Shown: positions 1 through 7,175, counted from the first letter of the stretch. The stretch: 10,570 nt of DNA from Methylotenera sp. (GCA_013816325.1 JACDEP010000075.1:1-10570), one strand, 5' to 3'. Made by a program: numbers and translations. The notes: generated by a model from the sequence alone, not told the origin.

Positions 1-1
1 G

Positions 2-397
2 TGCTGCGTAATAGATGCCGAGTTCTTAGGCTCTGGTGATTACCGGCAAATCAGCAAAATGTCTGTGATGCTACAAGGCTTATTGGGCGAAGGAGCGGTA
101 ATCAAACGTGGCGAAAAAGAAAATACCGTTACCACCTTCAAACAAGCACTGGATTGGTTGTTAGAAGAAGCGAAACATAACCTAAATATCCAACGGTACA
201 AAGGTTTGGGTGAAATGAACCCATCGCAATTATGGGAAACCACCATGGATCCTACCGTGCGTCGCTTATTGAAGGTGCAAATTGATGATGCCATTGCTGC
301 TGACGAAATATTCACAACATTGATGGGCGATAACGTAGAACCTAGACGTGCATTTATTGAGAATAATGCACTAGGTGTGAATAATCTAGATATATAA
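2..397 (+). CDS. gyrB: DNA gyrase subunit B, C-terminal part (partial, runs off the left edge)
   Basis: This is the C-terminal end of the ATPase subunit of DNA gyrase, the type II topoisomerase that introduces negative supercoils. The reading frame is open from base 2, and the first visible residues read CCVIDAEFLGSGDY. The highly conserved Toprim-tail block is plain: an IQRYKGLGEMNPSQLWETTM stretch, then AIAADEIFTTLMGD, then VEPRRAFIE, ending NNLDI with a TAA stop. This is the typical GyrB C-terminus (E. coli ends in ANIDI) rather than that of ParE. Only about 131 residues are inside the window, and the ATPase and transducer domains lie upstream. In many gammaproteobacteria gyrB follows dnaA-dnaN-recF, so this edge probably lies near oriC. 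Base composition is ordinary for the flanks and the gene looks intact at its 3' end. Confidence 0.97.
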   Translation, partial: CCVIDAEFLGSGDYRQISKMSVMLQGLLGEGAVIKRGEKENTVTTFKQALDWLLEEAKHNLNIQRYKGLGEMNPSQLWETTMDPTVRRLLKVQIDDAIAADEIFTTLMGDNVEPRRAFIENNALGVNNLDI

Positions 398-402
398 ATT
401 TG

Positions 403-472
403 TAGGTTCCACGTGATTTCTAGATTTTTCCATAAAACTAGATTTTTGGTTTGAAAATTAATAAAGAACCTA
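403..472. repeat. Inverted and direct short repeats downstream of gyrB
   Basis: A 7-base inverted repeat (TAGGTTC at 403-409 and GAACCTA at 466-472) encloses two direct copies of CTAGATTTTT (420-429 and 438-447). A run of seven T's follows at 481-487 after GGCCC. The loop of 56 bases is too long for a standard intrinsic terminator, so a gyrB terminator here is only a possibility. I see no gene between 398 and 512. Confidence 0.25.
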
Positions 473-518
473 AATGGCCCTTTTTTTACTATTCAAATTT
501 ATTTGCTAATAAAATGGC

Positions 519-887
519 TTGATAAAACCTTTTTATGAGGAACAGATTAAAACTGTAGATGAAGTATTTGAGACCTTGAGCGAAGTGGATAGAGCCTCTT
601 CAGACATTGATCGCAAAAATTCAGCTATCAAATTTTGGATGGTATATCACGGTAAAGCTAGTACATTTTTGGATTCTAAGATGTTTGCAGCATTAAACGT
701 TCCAGCAGAATATGTCGCAGCCTGTATAACGAAAGTTAGGAAACCTAAAATTATTTCTTGCGAAAATTTTACCGCAAGTATGAGCGCTGTTGGATTCGCA
801 AAAGTTGCCCGGCAACAATTAGCTTTGGGCTGGAGACAAAGTTTTGACTCAATAGGTAAAGAAGACACTTGGCAAATTGATAAGTAA
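519..887 (+). CDS. Uncharacterised 122-residue protein, start uncertain, possibly a remnant
   Basis: I do not recognise this protein. The frame is open only from 513 (TAA at 510-512), and the sole upstream start is TTG at 519, with no Shine-Dalgarno sequence before it. The first in-frame ATG is at 639, inside the conserved-looking part. An ATG at 514 is out of frame and reads ATG-GCT-TGA. The product is soluble, helical and mixed-charge with no signal peptide or membrane segment. Its central part (FWMVYHGKASTFLDSKMF, then VRKPKIISCENF and ARQQLALGWRQ) has the even composition of a real protein rather than a chance frame. It may be a complete small protein with a TTG start, or a gene whose 5' end was lost or frameshifted. 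Its place between gyrB and other broken genes favours a remnant. Confidence 0.5.
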   Translation: MIKPFYEEQIKTVDEVFETLSEVDRASSDIDRKNSAIKFWMVYHGKASTFLDSKMFAALNVPAEYVAACITKVRKPKIISCENFTASMSAVGFAKVARQQLALGWRQSFDSIGKEDTWQIDK

Positions 888-997
888 CCTTAACTCTAAG
901 TTAATGATTAATCCAACACAATTATTAAATTTGAGGTTAAAATATTATCGAAGTCACATACTTTTCGTCCCGCAACCGGTCTTCAGAGTCGATAAAT

Positions 998-1022
998 GCC
1001 GTGGAAAGTAAGTGGCTTTTTT
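998..1022 (+). terminator. Weak candidate intrinsic terminator between convergent genes
   Basis: A 5-base stem with two G-U pairs (GCCGT at 998-1002 with GTGGC at 1012-1016) is followed by six T's. It lies between the stop of the 122-residue frame and the stop of the convergent coiled-coil gene. The stem is short, so this is a weak call. The remaining sequence at 888-1066 shows no gene. Confidence 0.3.
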
Positions 1023-1066
1023 GTTATCGAAAGTATAGAAACAGTTCTGATATCAGTATGCTTCAG

Positions 1067-2119
1067 CTACTCGCGCTCTATTGGCGATTTCCATTGTTTA
1101 AAACGTTCTAACGCATTTAGTGTGCCAAGTAACTTTCTAGCTTCTATCAGTTTGGTTTCAACTGCTTGCCGGTCGTTTTCAGATAACTCACCTGCACGAA
1201 ATTGAGCATCTTTAAAAAACGCATCAATGCGTTTAGCTTCAGCCCAAGATTCAATGATGCTGAAAAGCTCATCTTGACTGTCTTTTAGATTTTTAGAACG
1301 TCTTTTTTCTTCAGCCTCAATGCGATCTTTTTCACGTTGAATATCCCATTTACGCTGACGCTCTTCGGCTTCCTGGTTAGCAATTTGAGTAGCTTGTGAT
1401 ATCTCATCAACTGAATTGCATAGTTCATTCACTATAGTTTTCAATGTTTTTGAAAACTCACCAGCCTTAGCCTCTCTCCACTGCTTAACCCATTTAGTCC
1501 CAGGATATGTTGAATAAGCTTGAATACATAATCTGCCTGAAGGTCTATCTTGTTTACTTGTCCATGAAAACACAGATTGATTTCTAAATTTAGCATGCAA
1601 CAAATATTGATCTATTGGAATGTATTCACCATTTAAATAACCCACTTCAATTTCTTCACTAATCTCAAATACAGTAATGCCAATCAGTATGTCTTTAATA
1701 TAAACAACAGTGGAGCGATAGGGGCTCCATAAATCTGAGTAATGACGATGTGGTTTAGTATTTTCCCGCTCATCAACTTCGGCTCTGTATATATGCTGAT
1801 TATTTGGGGCAATACGCACAGGATTTCCAGCATCTTCTAACAATAAGTAAAGTTGACTGGCGACACTAAGCCCACGCTCAAGCGTATCTTGAGAAACAAC
1901 CAAATCAATAGTGAGTTTTTTATAAGGTTTGAGATATAGGCTTCTTGAGTCACGTACATTTTTAAAATGTTCATGCGCTTCTCTCACTAATCCATGAGTA
2001 GCATTACGTGCAGTGCGTTTTAAGCGAGTAGTTACTCCTTCATCTGCAGTACTTGTTGCGAACTCGGTTTGTCCATCACGTGACCATGTAATTGCATCGC
2101 CTAGCTTTGCTGCGCTGAG
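1067..2119 (-). pseudogene. 5'-truncated coiled-coil protein of unknown function (lost N-terminal part)
   Basis: The usual automated start would be a GTG at 1985-1987, but the frame stays open and protein-like upstream to 2119. It reads LSAAKLGDAITWSRDGQTEF and then a stretch ending ATHGLVREAHEHF, and stops at a TAA at 2120-2122. No start codon with a ribosome binding site is present there, so about 350 residues of a longer protein are left. The C-terminal half has a charged coiled coil (QEAEERQRKWDIQREKDRIE and following KRR residues), then a helical tail with SWAEAKRIDAFF and LIEARKLLG. From memory, this tail resembles a family of roughly 400-450-residue bacterial proteins that carry an N-terminal helix-turn-helix; that domain is absent here. 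The function is unknown. The gene is probably inactive, or makes a shortened product if GTG 1985-1987 is used. Confidence 0.6.
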
Positions 2120-2305
2120 TTACGTAATCTAAGCGCGACCGAAGCTCAAGATTCTAGGGCTGGTGCATTACTGGCGATCTATCGCCATATGGCGCAGGGC
2201 GTAAAAGCAGGCGTGGGTTATAACTTCACCAACTACTCAGATGACCTAACCAACCTCTCATATCGCAGCAACGGGTGGTTTGTGAATGTTCTAGGGACAT
2301 TCTAA
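2117..2305 (+). pseudogene. C-terminal fragment of an outer-membrane beta-barrel protein
   Basis: The plus-strand frame ending in TAA at 2303-2305 encodes the last barrel strands of an outer-membrane protein. Its sequence runs ELRNLSATEAQDSRAGALLA, YRHMAQGVKAGVGYNF, SDDLTNLSYRSNGWFVN and a terminal VLGTF. The alternating pattern, the GVGYNFT..SDDLT motif and the final phenylalanine (the signal read by the BAM machinery) are typical of the C-terminal barrels of large repeat-containing surface proteins. The frame has no start codon and is closed by a TAG at 2102-2104, so everything upstream of about 2105-2117 is missing. Its 5' end meets the truncated 5' end of the minus-strand coiled-coil gene, which marks a rearrangement point. 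This is a non-functional remnant. Confidence 0.75.
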
Positions 2306-2399
2306 TGACTTAGTTTGATACTTAAGTGCTATTTAAAGACTACCCAAATTTCATAGGTGAAATCTTGGTTTGCATTAAATCATTACATTGAATCCGAAG

Positions 2400-3629
2400 T
2401 CAAGCGGCGCGCAGCGCCAAGACAGAGTTCGTGCCGCCGAAAGCGAACGAGTGCGATAACATGGTTTTGCCTGCCGCACCCGGACGTGCAACGTTGGGGA
2501 CATAGTCTAGATCGCATTGTGGATCCGGTTCCTGCAAATGCATGGTGGGCAAAGCGACGTTGTGTCGCAGCGCTAATAGCGACAGCACGAACTCTAGAGC
2601 ACCGGCTGCACCCAGAAGGTGACCGTGTAGAGCCTTGGTTGCGCTGATTGGGATTTGATTCGCTCTGGCGCCGAAGACCAGCTGGATGGCCGATGTCTCC
2701 ACACTGTCATTTGCCAGGGTTCCGGTGCCGTGGGCGTTAATGGAATCAACAGCGTGCAAACTTAGGCCCGCAGATGTCAGTGCAGCACGGATTGCTGCCG
2801 CCTGTCCTTGCACACTCGGTCGTGCAATGTGGTCGACATCGGTAGTAAGCCCGTAGCCAACTATCTCGCCGTGGATAGTGGCGCCGCGCGCAAGCGCGCG
2901 ATCCCATGGTTCCAGAACTAAGAGCGCCGCGCCTTCGCCGAGCACCATGCCACTTCGGTTTCTGGAGAATGGTTTGCAAGAAGTGGCAGAATCAATAGCA
3001 TCAACGCTTGCCAGCGTGTGCATGGCCTCCCAGGCCTTCAGCGAACCGAGGGACAGGGGCGCTTCTGAGCCCCCGGCGATGGCCACATCGAGCATGCCGC
3101 TGGCCAAACGTAGCCAGGCTTCCCCGATAGCCACGCTTGAAGAAGAGCAGGCCGTAGAAAAGGTGAGGTTAGGGCCGCGCAATTGGTGCTCTATTGCAAT
3201 CCAGGCCGCTGGTGCGTTGTGCATGCCCTGCAGAATCATCATCGGCTTTATGCGGTCGGACTGTTGACCATACAATGTTTGATAGCCGTCATCCATGGAC
3301 AGTGTCCCACCCATGCCGGTACCCAAAAAAACACCTGTGCGCTCACGCTCCAGTTCGGTGAGCTCGCACTGTGCATCTGCAAAGGCGCGGCGCGCTGCCA
3401 CTACCGCAAACTGGCTCACACGGTCCATCATGCGCTGTTGAGGTGGCTCGAAATGGTCAGCTCCATCGAAGACGACAGTTGCCGCCAAAGGGCCATCCAG
3501 CCGGTGGGCACCGTGGATGTCAAGACGGTGAATGCCTGAACGGCCTGTGCGTGCCGCTTCGAACAAAGCGTAGGGGTTATTACCTAAGGGTGACAGAACG
3601 CCGATGCCCGTAACGGCAACGCGCCTCAT
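2400..3629 (-). CDS. Beta-ketoacyl-ACP synthase, FabF/KAS II-like
   Basis: This 409-residue condensing enzyme of the thiolase fold should join malonyl-ACP to an acyl chain with loss of CO2. The start RRVAVTGIGVLSPLG is classic for KAS I/II. The active-site cysteine is Cys161 in STACSSSS. The two histidines are His300 (NAHGTGTLANDSVE) and His337 (TKALHGHLLGAAG), with Lys332 in the same motif, and the glycine-rich end SHSFAFGGTNSVL is present. A Cys-His-His enzyme of normal length is thus complete. It is not a chain-length-factor homologue, because the cysteine is kept. The ATG overlaps the ACP stop as ATGA, so the two are translationally coupled and the ACP is its likely partner. Housekeeping FabF normally sits with fab genes; here it sits with a type III PKS and has high G+C, so a specialised role is inferred, perhaps making the starter chain. 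Confidence 0.9.
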   Translation of the reverse strand: MRRVAVTGIGVLSPLGNNPYALFEAARTGRSGIHRLDIHGAHRLDGPLAATVVFDGADHFEPPQQRMMDRVSQFAVVAARRAFADAQCELTELERERTGVFLGTGMGGTLSMDDGYQTLYGQQSDRIKPMMILQGMHNAPAAWIAIEHQLRGPNLTFSTACSSSSVAIGEAWLRLASGMLDVAIAGGSEAPLSLGSLKAWEAMHTLASVDAIDSATSCKPFSRNRSGMVLGEGAALLVLEPWDRALARGATIHGEIVGYGLTTDVDHIARPSVQGQAAAIRAALTSAGLSLHAVDSINAHGTGTLANDSVETSAIQLVFGARANQIPISATKALHGHLLGAAGALEFVLSLLALRHNVALPTMHLQEPDPQCDLDYVPNVARPGAAGKTMLSHSFAFGGTNSVLALRAA

Positions 3630-3907
3630 GGTGCCTCTTGAGTACTGCCTACCATTGAGGATCCTGCTGGAGTGTCTCGGGCTGCGATAAGTTTATCGAT
3701 AAAACGTACTACATCGCCAAATGTTGTTAACGTCGCTGCATCGTCAGATAACGTCAAACCGAATTCGTCTTCGAGGTTAAATAATAATTCGGCCATACCC
3801 AGGGAATCGATACCCAGGTCCTCCAGTCGGGCATCTTCTGTGAGCTTATCGGCGTCAAGTTTGTAGTCTTTTACAAGCATGGCACGTAAACGGTTTATGG
3901 TCGTCAT
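3626..3907 (-). CDS. Acyl carrier protein dedicated to the polyketide operon
   Basis: A 93-residue acyl carrier protein, slightly longer than the usual 75-85 because of a disordered tail (TPAGSSMVGSTQEAP). The phosphopantetheine attachment site is Ser35 in LEDLGIDSLGMAELLFNLED, and the acidic helix II after it fits a FAS/PKS carrier. It should carry acyl or malonyl groups as thioesters after modification by a PPTase encoded elsewhere. It begins 37 bases after the flavoenzyme stop and has its own AGGAGA ribosome binding site; its stop overlaps the ketosynthase start. Its DNA is AT-richer than the other four genes (26 G+C of 60 bases at 3721-3780). This may reflect a separate origin or a need for high expression, since carrier proteins are used in excess. 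Confidence 0.93.
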   Translation of the reverse strand: MTTINRLRAMLVKDYKLDADKLTEDARLEDLGIDSLGMAELLFNLEDEFGLTLSDDAATLTTFGDVVRFIDKLIAARDTPAGSSMVGSTQEAP

Positions 3908-3912
3908 GGGTT

Positions 3913-3918
3913 TCTCCT
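3913..3918 (-). promoter_or_regulatory. Strong ribosome binding site of the ACP gene
   Basis: On the minus strand the sequence reads AGGAGAAACCCATG, a near-ideal Shine-Dalgarno sequence with good spacing. It is the only strong one inside the operon; the other internal starts rely on overlap with the preceding stop. This suggests the ACP is translated at a higher rate than its neighbours. Confidence 0.8.
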
Positions 3919-3944
3919 AGTAGTGATTTGGTGCCTTGGGCAAC

Positions 3945-5219
3945 CTATGGCAACAAGCCAAGGCTTGCATTGATCTGGGCGCTGCGGGTCAGTTCAGCGA
4001 CGTTGGTAGCATCCGCAGCGCAGTTGACCTTGCCAGCCCAAGTCGCGCTCTGTGTCATTAGTGACGGCCAGCGGTTCAATAGCATCATTAAGGCAGCGGA
4101 ACTGAAAGGTCGCATCGCCAAATGCGCAAAAGCGCTCGCAAGGCGAATACGCGGGACAAACGCCCTGCGCCATTGGGCTGCATAGTCCTTGCGCACAGCG
4201 CGTTGCCATGATGCGCTAACAGTTGCAGGATTTAACGGCCGGGCTTGCACCAACTTTTCACATAGCAACCAAGCGGATTGCAAAGCCATGCTCATGCCTT
4301 CGCCAATGATGGGGTGCGCTTCTCCGGCTACATTTCCAATGCGAAAGACCGTTTCCTTGCTTTGCAAGCGAACACCGGGTGCAAGGGGGCCTGAAGCCAT
4401 CCATGCACCTTGGCGTACCGCACCTTGCAGAGCATCCCCAACTCCGTGGCATTCTCGCTTGAGCATCGCCTCAATCACTTCACCGGCCCGCTTGCCGGGT
4501 GCCGCGCGACGCAATGCATCTAAGCGATCAGCGCGAATGCTGCAGGCCAGCGTTGTGAGACCATCATCTGCAAGCACCATGCCTCCATATCCACCTTTAA
4601 AGAGTAGTACTGGCAGCAATCCGGGAGTCAGCGAAGCCCCATTAAAATTGGCCTTGAACGCCAGCAGTTCGCTGCCGCTGCGGGCCAGCCGCTGCTCCGC
4701 GCGATCCGTAGGAAGTGGCTCCCAGGAACCGTGGGCAAGGATCACCACCGGAGCTTGAAGGATGGCTAGACTGTTCGATGGAGATTCCTTTACTGTACAT
4801 TGGTGCAATCCAGCCGCATCGTTTATTTTCTGGACCACCCAAGGTTGCAGTACTTCAGCACCAACGGCCCGTGCACGTTCGAGCAGCATCGTGTCGAGAA
4901 CTTCACGGCCCAGCGCCCGACCCCATGGGTACTTGGGATGTGGGGCAGCGGGTAGATCAGCCACGATACTGCCTGCACCCCGCATCACGGCGATATGGCG
5001 CAGCTCTGGCCCGGCCCGGGCCATGAATTCAGATCCGATACCCAGTGCATCCAAAAGGGGTAGGTTGCTCGCAGCCAGACATTCACCACAGACCTTGCGG
5101 CGCGGGAAGATCTGCTTTTCAAGCAATGCGACCGACCATCCTGCTTGAGCTAACAAGATGGCGGCAGTCGATCCAGCGGGACCGGCTCCAACAATCAGAG
5201 CATCAAAATCAGTTTTCAT
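3945..5219 (-). CDS. FAD-dependent oxidoreductase/monooxygenase (geranylgeranyl reductase-like fold)
   Basis: A 424-residue flavoprotein of the p-hydroxybenzoate hydroxylase/geranylgeranyl reductase superfamily, expected to hydroxylate or otherwise oxidise the polyketide ring. The N-terminal Rossmann motif is DALIVGAGPAGSTAA (Gly11, Gly13, Gly16), with Glu34 after the second strand (ALLEKQ) for the FAD ribose. A KVCGECL block follows at 42-48, then the WGRALGREVLD arginine block at 99-109. The second FAD motif is RIGNVAGEAHPIIGEGMSMA at 293-312, where the usual GD is GN. The frame extends upstream to a possible start at 5267, but I chose ATG 5219 because it overlaps the methyltransferase stop as ATGA and gives MKTDFDALIVGAGP, the normal length before the FAD motif. 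A halogenase is less likely, since no W-x-W-x-I motif is visible. In srs-type operons the equivalent flavoprotein makes a quinone; that role is inferred here. Confidence 0.85.
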   Translation of the reverse strand: MKTDFDALIVGAGPAGSTAAILLAQAGWSVALLEKQIFPRRKVCGECLAASNLPLLDALGIGSEFMARAGPELRHIAVMRGAGSIVADLPAAPHPKYPWGRALGREVLDTMLLERARAVGAEVLQPWVVQKINDAAGLHQCTVKESPSNSLAILQAPVVILAHGSWEPLPTDRAEQRLARSGSELLAFKANFNGASLTPGLLPVLLFKGGYGGMVLADDGLTTLACSIRADRLDALRRAAPGKRAGEVIEAMLKRECHGVGDALQGAVRQGAWMASGPLAPGVRLQSKETVFRIGNVAGEAHPIIGEGMSMALQSAWLLCEKLVQARPLNPATVSASWQRAVRKDYAAQWRRAFVPRIRLASAFAHLAMRPFSSAALMMLLNRWPSLMTQSATWAGKVNCAADATNVAELTRSAQINASLGLLP

Positions 5220-5983
5220 GCGTGCGCATCCGTATGCATCGCATCTGTTCGTGCAGCGCAAAAGCAATGGCTAAACAGGCCGGCAGGGTATTCTCTAAGC
5301 GTCCAATTATCTGCTTCCCCCGGCCAGAGCGAACACAGTTCCTTGTCACGAAACCCCGCCCGCACACTCAATACGGCATCTTGCCGCGTTACGGCATTGG
5401 CGCCAATTGCGCCAACCATGTGGCTCCCAGCCAAGGCCAACCAGGTACGGTGTGGTTCGCAGGCAAAGAAGTAATTTGTACGGGCAGCTACGGCTTCAAA
5501 CACCAGTCTCAACTGCGGATCCTTGAAATGGTGCAGAAAGAGGTTAGTCACAATCAAATCCCAGCGCTTCGTACTAGGCGTTAATCCTGCCACGGGTTCG
5601 TGCTTAGCCCAGTCGATCACATCGCACACTTGCGCATTGACACGCCAACCTGCACTGGCATAGCTCTGCTCAGTGGACGGCTCCAGCAAGTTATGCTGGT
5701 CCAATAGCGTCAGGGAGACAGCAGGCAATTGGCCCTGTAACGCGCGGGCGACGCCTAACATCAGGCTGCCGTCGCCTGCGCCAATTTCCAGCACTTGCAG
5801 TGGCGGCGTAGATGGGGTACCCGAGCGCCGTAGGGGTATTTTTCGCAGCGCGTCGAGCAATATGGTCTGCGTACCCATGATCCGGTGCAGAAGTTGCAGG
5901 TCCCTGCGTGAATGTTGGGCCCTTGGATCTTGCACGTGCAAGTCATCCAACAATTCAGGGAGAACTGTTCGGGCCATCGTCAT
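5216..5983 (-). CDS. Class I SAM-dependent methyltransferase
   Basis: A 255-residue Rossmann-fold methyltransferase. Motif I is VLEIGAGDGSLML (64-76), the acidic end of strand 2 is Asp95 in LTLLDQ, strand 3 has CDVIDW (120-125), and motif IV is WDLIVTNLFLHHF (141-153). About 50 residues precede motif I, probably forming a helical lid over the substrate. The C-terminal part (FACEPHRTWLALAGSHMVG, then SVRAGFRDKEL) should help form the acceptor pocket. The ATG overlaps the type III PKS stop as TAATG, and its own stop overlaps the flavoenzyme start, so production is locked to the operon. By analogy with SrsB it may methylate the ring carbon or a phenolic oxygen. The sequence alone does not tell C- from O-methylation. 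Confidence 0.85.
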   Translation of the reverse strand: MTMARTVLPELLDDLHVQDPRAQHSRRDLQLLHRIMGTQTILLDALRKIPLRRSGTPSTPPLQVLEIGAGDGSLMLGVARALQGQLPAVSLTLLDQHNLLEPSTEQSYASAGWRVNAQVCDVIDWAKHEPVAGLTPSTKRWDLIVTNLFLHHFKDPQLRLVFEAVAARTNYFFACEPHRTWLALAGSHMVGAIGANAVTRQDAVLSVRAGFRDKELCSLWPGEADNWTLREYPAGLFSHCFCAARTDAMHTDAHA

Positions 5984-7071
5984 TACCGAACCTCCAACAA
6001 TGCGCCATGGCAGCTAAAGCCTGCGCCGAAAGATGACAGCCACCACCAGCCACTAGGCGCACTATCGGCCAAGGCGGCCTGAAGAACGAAATAGACGAAT
6101 GCGCTGGAGAGGTTGCCGTATTGACGCAGCATGGCGGCGCTGTAACGCAGGTCTGAGTGTTGCAGCGCAAAATGAAGTTCGACAGCATCCAATACGTCGC
6201 GTCCACCCGCATGCATGATCCACGTGTTGATGTCATGTGGCTTCAGACCCGCTCGCTCCAACACAGTGAGCAACACATGCAAGGCATGCTCTGCAGCGAG
6301 CTGAGGTACAGCGCGCGTGAGCACATTGCGCAGCATGCCCTGGCGTGTTTCGAACTTCAGTGCATCACGATGAGACGGATCCACCACCGAACTGCTGTCC
6401 ATCCATTCTATTTGACGTGTGTTGGCACCCGGAACGCGCGACAGCACTGCAGCACCGGCACCGTCCCCAAACAGGCAGGCGCTGATGATGACACCGGCGT
6501 CATTGTCAAGATACATCGCAGCGCTGCTGACTTCGACGCATATAGATAATACATGGGTACAAGAGCCCGATCCCAGTAGTGCGCGGCCAAGTTGCATATT
6601 GGGCAGAGCTGCTGCACAACCTTGGCCCACCAAATCGTAAGCTTGGACATCAGCGCGCAGACCAAGCCCTTCAATGACGTAGCTAGACAGCCCCGGGCAC
6701 AAATAGCCAGTGCAGGTGCTCACCACCACGGCATCAATCTCATGGGCACTGATGTTTGCGGATTTTAGGGCAAGCATTCCTGAGGATACAGCTAATTTAG
6801 GTGCATTTTCGAGGAATCGTCGTGCCAACGTATCGGGATCGATGTGAAACACTTCGTCCAATGAATCCAACGCAAGGTAACGCGCATCGATACCATTGTC
6901 GCGCTTGAGAACGGTGCGCGCAATGAGATGTGAGCGGGCGTCCAAACGCGTGAACCATTCAGATTGTTCGAACGCCAGCAGGCATTGGGCCTTGGTGTAT
7001 CGTGTCGGAGGTAAAGCAGTGCCAACTCCGCGAATATACATGCTTCCAAACGCGGATACGGAGCCAGTCAT
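5983..7071 (-). CDS. Type III polyketide synthase (chalcone/stilbene synthase family)
   Basis: A 362-residue homodimeric condensing enzyme that extends a CoA- or ACP-bound starter with malonyl units and cyclises the chain without a carrier protein of its own. The triad is visible: Cys152 in DLVGQGCAAALPN, His287 in NTWIMHAGGRDVLD, and Asn320 in YGNLSSAFVYFVL. The preceding STCTGYLCPGLSS block and the C-terminal SSFGAGFSCHGALL loop are also typical. GCAAALPN around the cysteine is the bacterial rather than the plant form, as in alkylresorcinol and alkylpyrone synthases. KAS III is excluded by length and by the CHS-type Asn block. I chose ATG 7071. ATG 7041 (MYIRGVGTALPP) is a fair alternative with GGAAG just before it, and neither has a perfect ribosome binding site. 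It is the first gene of the operon. Substrate and ring type are not known. Confidence 0.93.
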   Translation of the reverse strand: MTGSVSAFGSMYIRGVGTALPPTRYTKAQCLLAFEQSEWFTRLDARSHLIARTVLKRDNGIDARYLALDSLDEVFHIDPDTLARRFLENAPKLAVSSGMLALKSANISAHEIDAVVVSTCTGYLCPGLSSYVIEGLGLRADVQAYDLVGQGCAAALPNMQLGRALLGSGSCTHVLSICVEVSSAAMYLDNDAGVIISACLFGDGAGAAVLSRVPGANTRQIEWMDSSSVVDPSHRDALKFETRQGMLRNVLTRAVPQLAAEHALHVLLTVLERAGLKPHDINTWIMHAGGRDVLDAVELHFALQHSDLRYSAAMLRQYGNLSSAFVYFVLQAALADSAPSGWWWLSSFGAGFSCHGALLEVR

Positions 7072-7146
7072 CTGTCGACACTTAATATTTCGAAGTAAGA
7101 ACAGTAACTTTGGATCATACGCTTATAGTACGCGAGCAACGTTAAG

Positions 7147-7175
7147 GCGGTTCGTGCGCTGTCGAACATAACCGC
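7147..7175. repeat. Inverted repeat upstream of the polyketide operon
   Basis: GCGGTT (7147-7152) and AACCGC (7170-7175) form an inverted repeat with an overlapping, competing hairpin GTTCG/CGAAC (7150-7154 and 7163-7167). It lies 76-104 bases ahead of the type III PKS start and just past the stop of the RIO kinase gene, which is on the same strand. There is no T-run, so it is not an intrinsic terminator. It could be an operator. No convincing -35/-10 pair was found between 7072 and 7195. Confidence 0.3.

Larger units (their letters stand above)
2400..7071 (-). other. Five-gene type III polyketide biosynthetic operon on a GC-rich segment
   Basis: Five genes lie on the minus strand with no spare space: type III PKS, methyltransferase, FAD oxidoreductase, ACP, ketosynthase. 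Junctions are TAATG, ATGA, a 37-base gap with a strong ribosome binding site, and ATGA, so one polycistronic mRNA with coupled translation is expected. G+C is much higher than in the flanks (38 of 60 bases at 2401-2460 against 21 of 60 at 1501-1560). The change happens within about 100 bases on each side, and no transposase or integrase remains. The T3PKS-methyltransferase-flavoprotein trio recalls the srsABC phenolic lipid operon of Streptomyces griseus. The ACP and ketosynthase are an addition. No PPTase, malonyltransferase, thioesterase or reductive enzyme is present, so these must come from primary metabolism if needed. No clear intrinsic terminator follows the last gene. Confidence 0.8.

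Noticed and set aside
888..1066. A tRNA or attachment-site remnant in the unexplained stretch before the coiled-coil gene
   Set aside because: No T-arm sequence, CCA end or cloverleaf could be read; only a weak hairpin is present.
2306..2399. Intrinsic terminator after the ketosynthase
   Set aside because: No stem followed by a T-run on the minus strand could be found in this stretch.
4189..4758. 189-residue plus-strand open frame opposite the flavoenzyme
   Set aside because: It is a shadow of the GC-rich flavoenzyme gene; composition is Ser/Ala/Pro/Arg-rich with no motif, and the opposite strand has full family motifs.
3945..5219. Flavoenzyme as a tryptophan-type flavin halogenase
   Set aside because: The W-x-W-x-I-P motif is absent; the architecture fits a hydroxylase/reductase better.
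5220..5267. N-terminal extension of the flavoenzyme (16 extra residues)
   Set aside because: It would overlap the methyltransferase gene by over 50 bases and put CTNRCDAYGC before the FAD motif; the ATGA start at 5219 fits the operon pattern.
5045..5584. 179-residue plus-strand open frame opposite the methyltransferase and flavoenzyme
   Set aside because: It spans the antisense of two well-supported genes and shows no domain.
2395..7096. CGAAGT at both ends of the GC-rich island (2395-2400 and 7091-7096) as a target-site duplication
   Set aside because: Six bases match by chance too easily, the left copy touches the ketosynthase stop codon, and no transposase or terminal inverted repeats are present.
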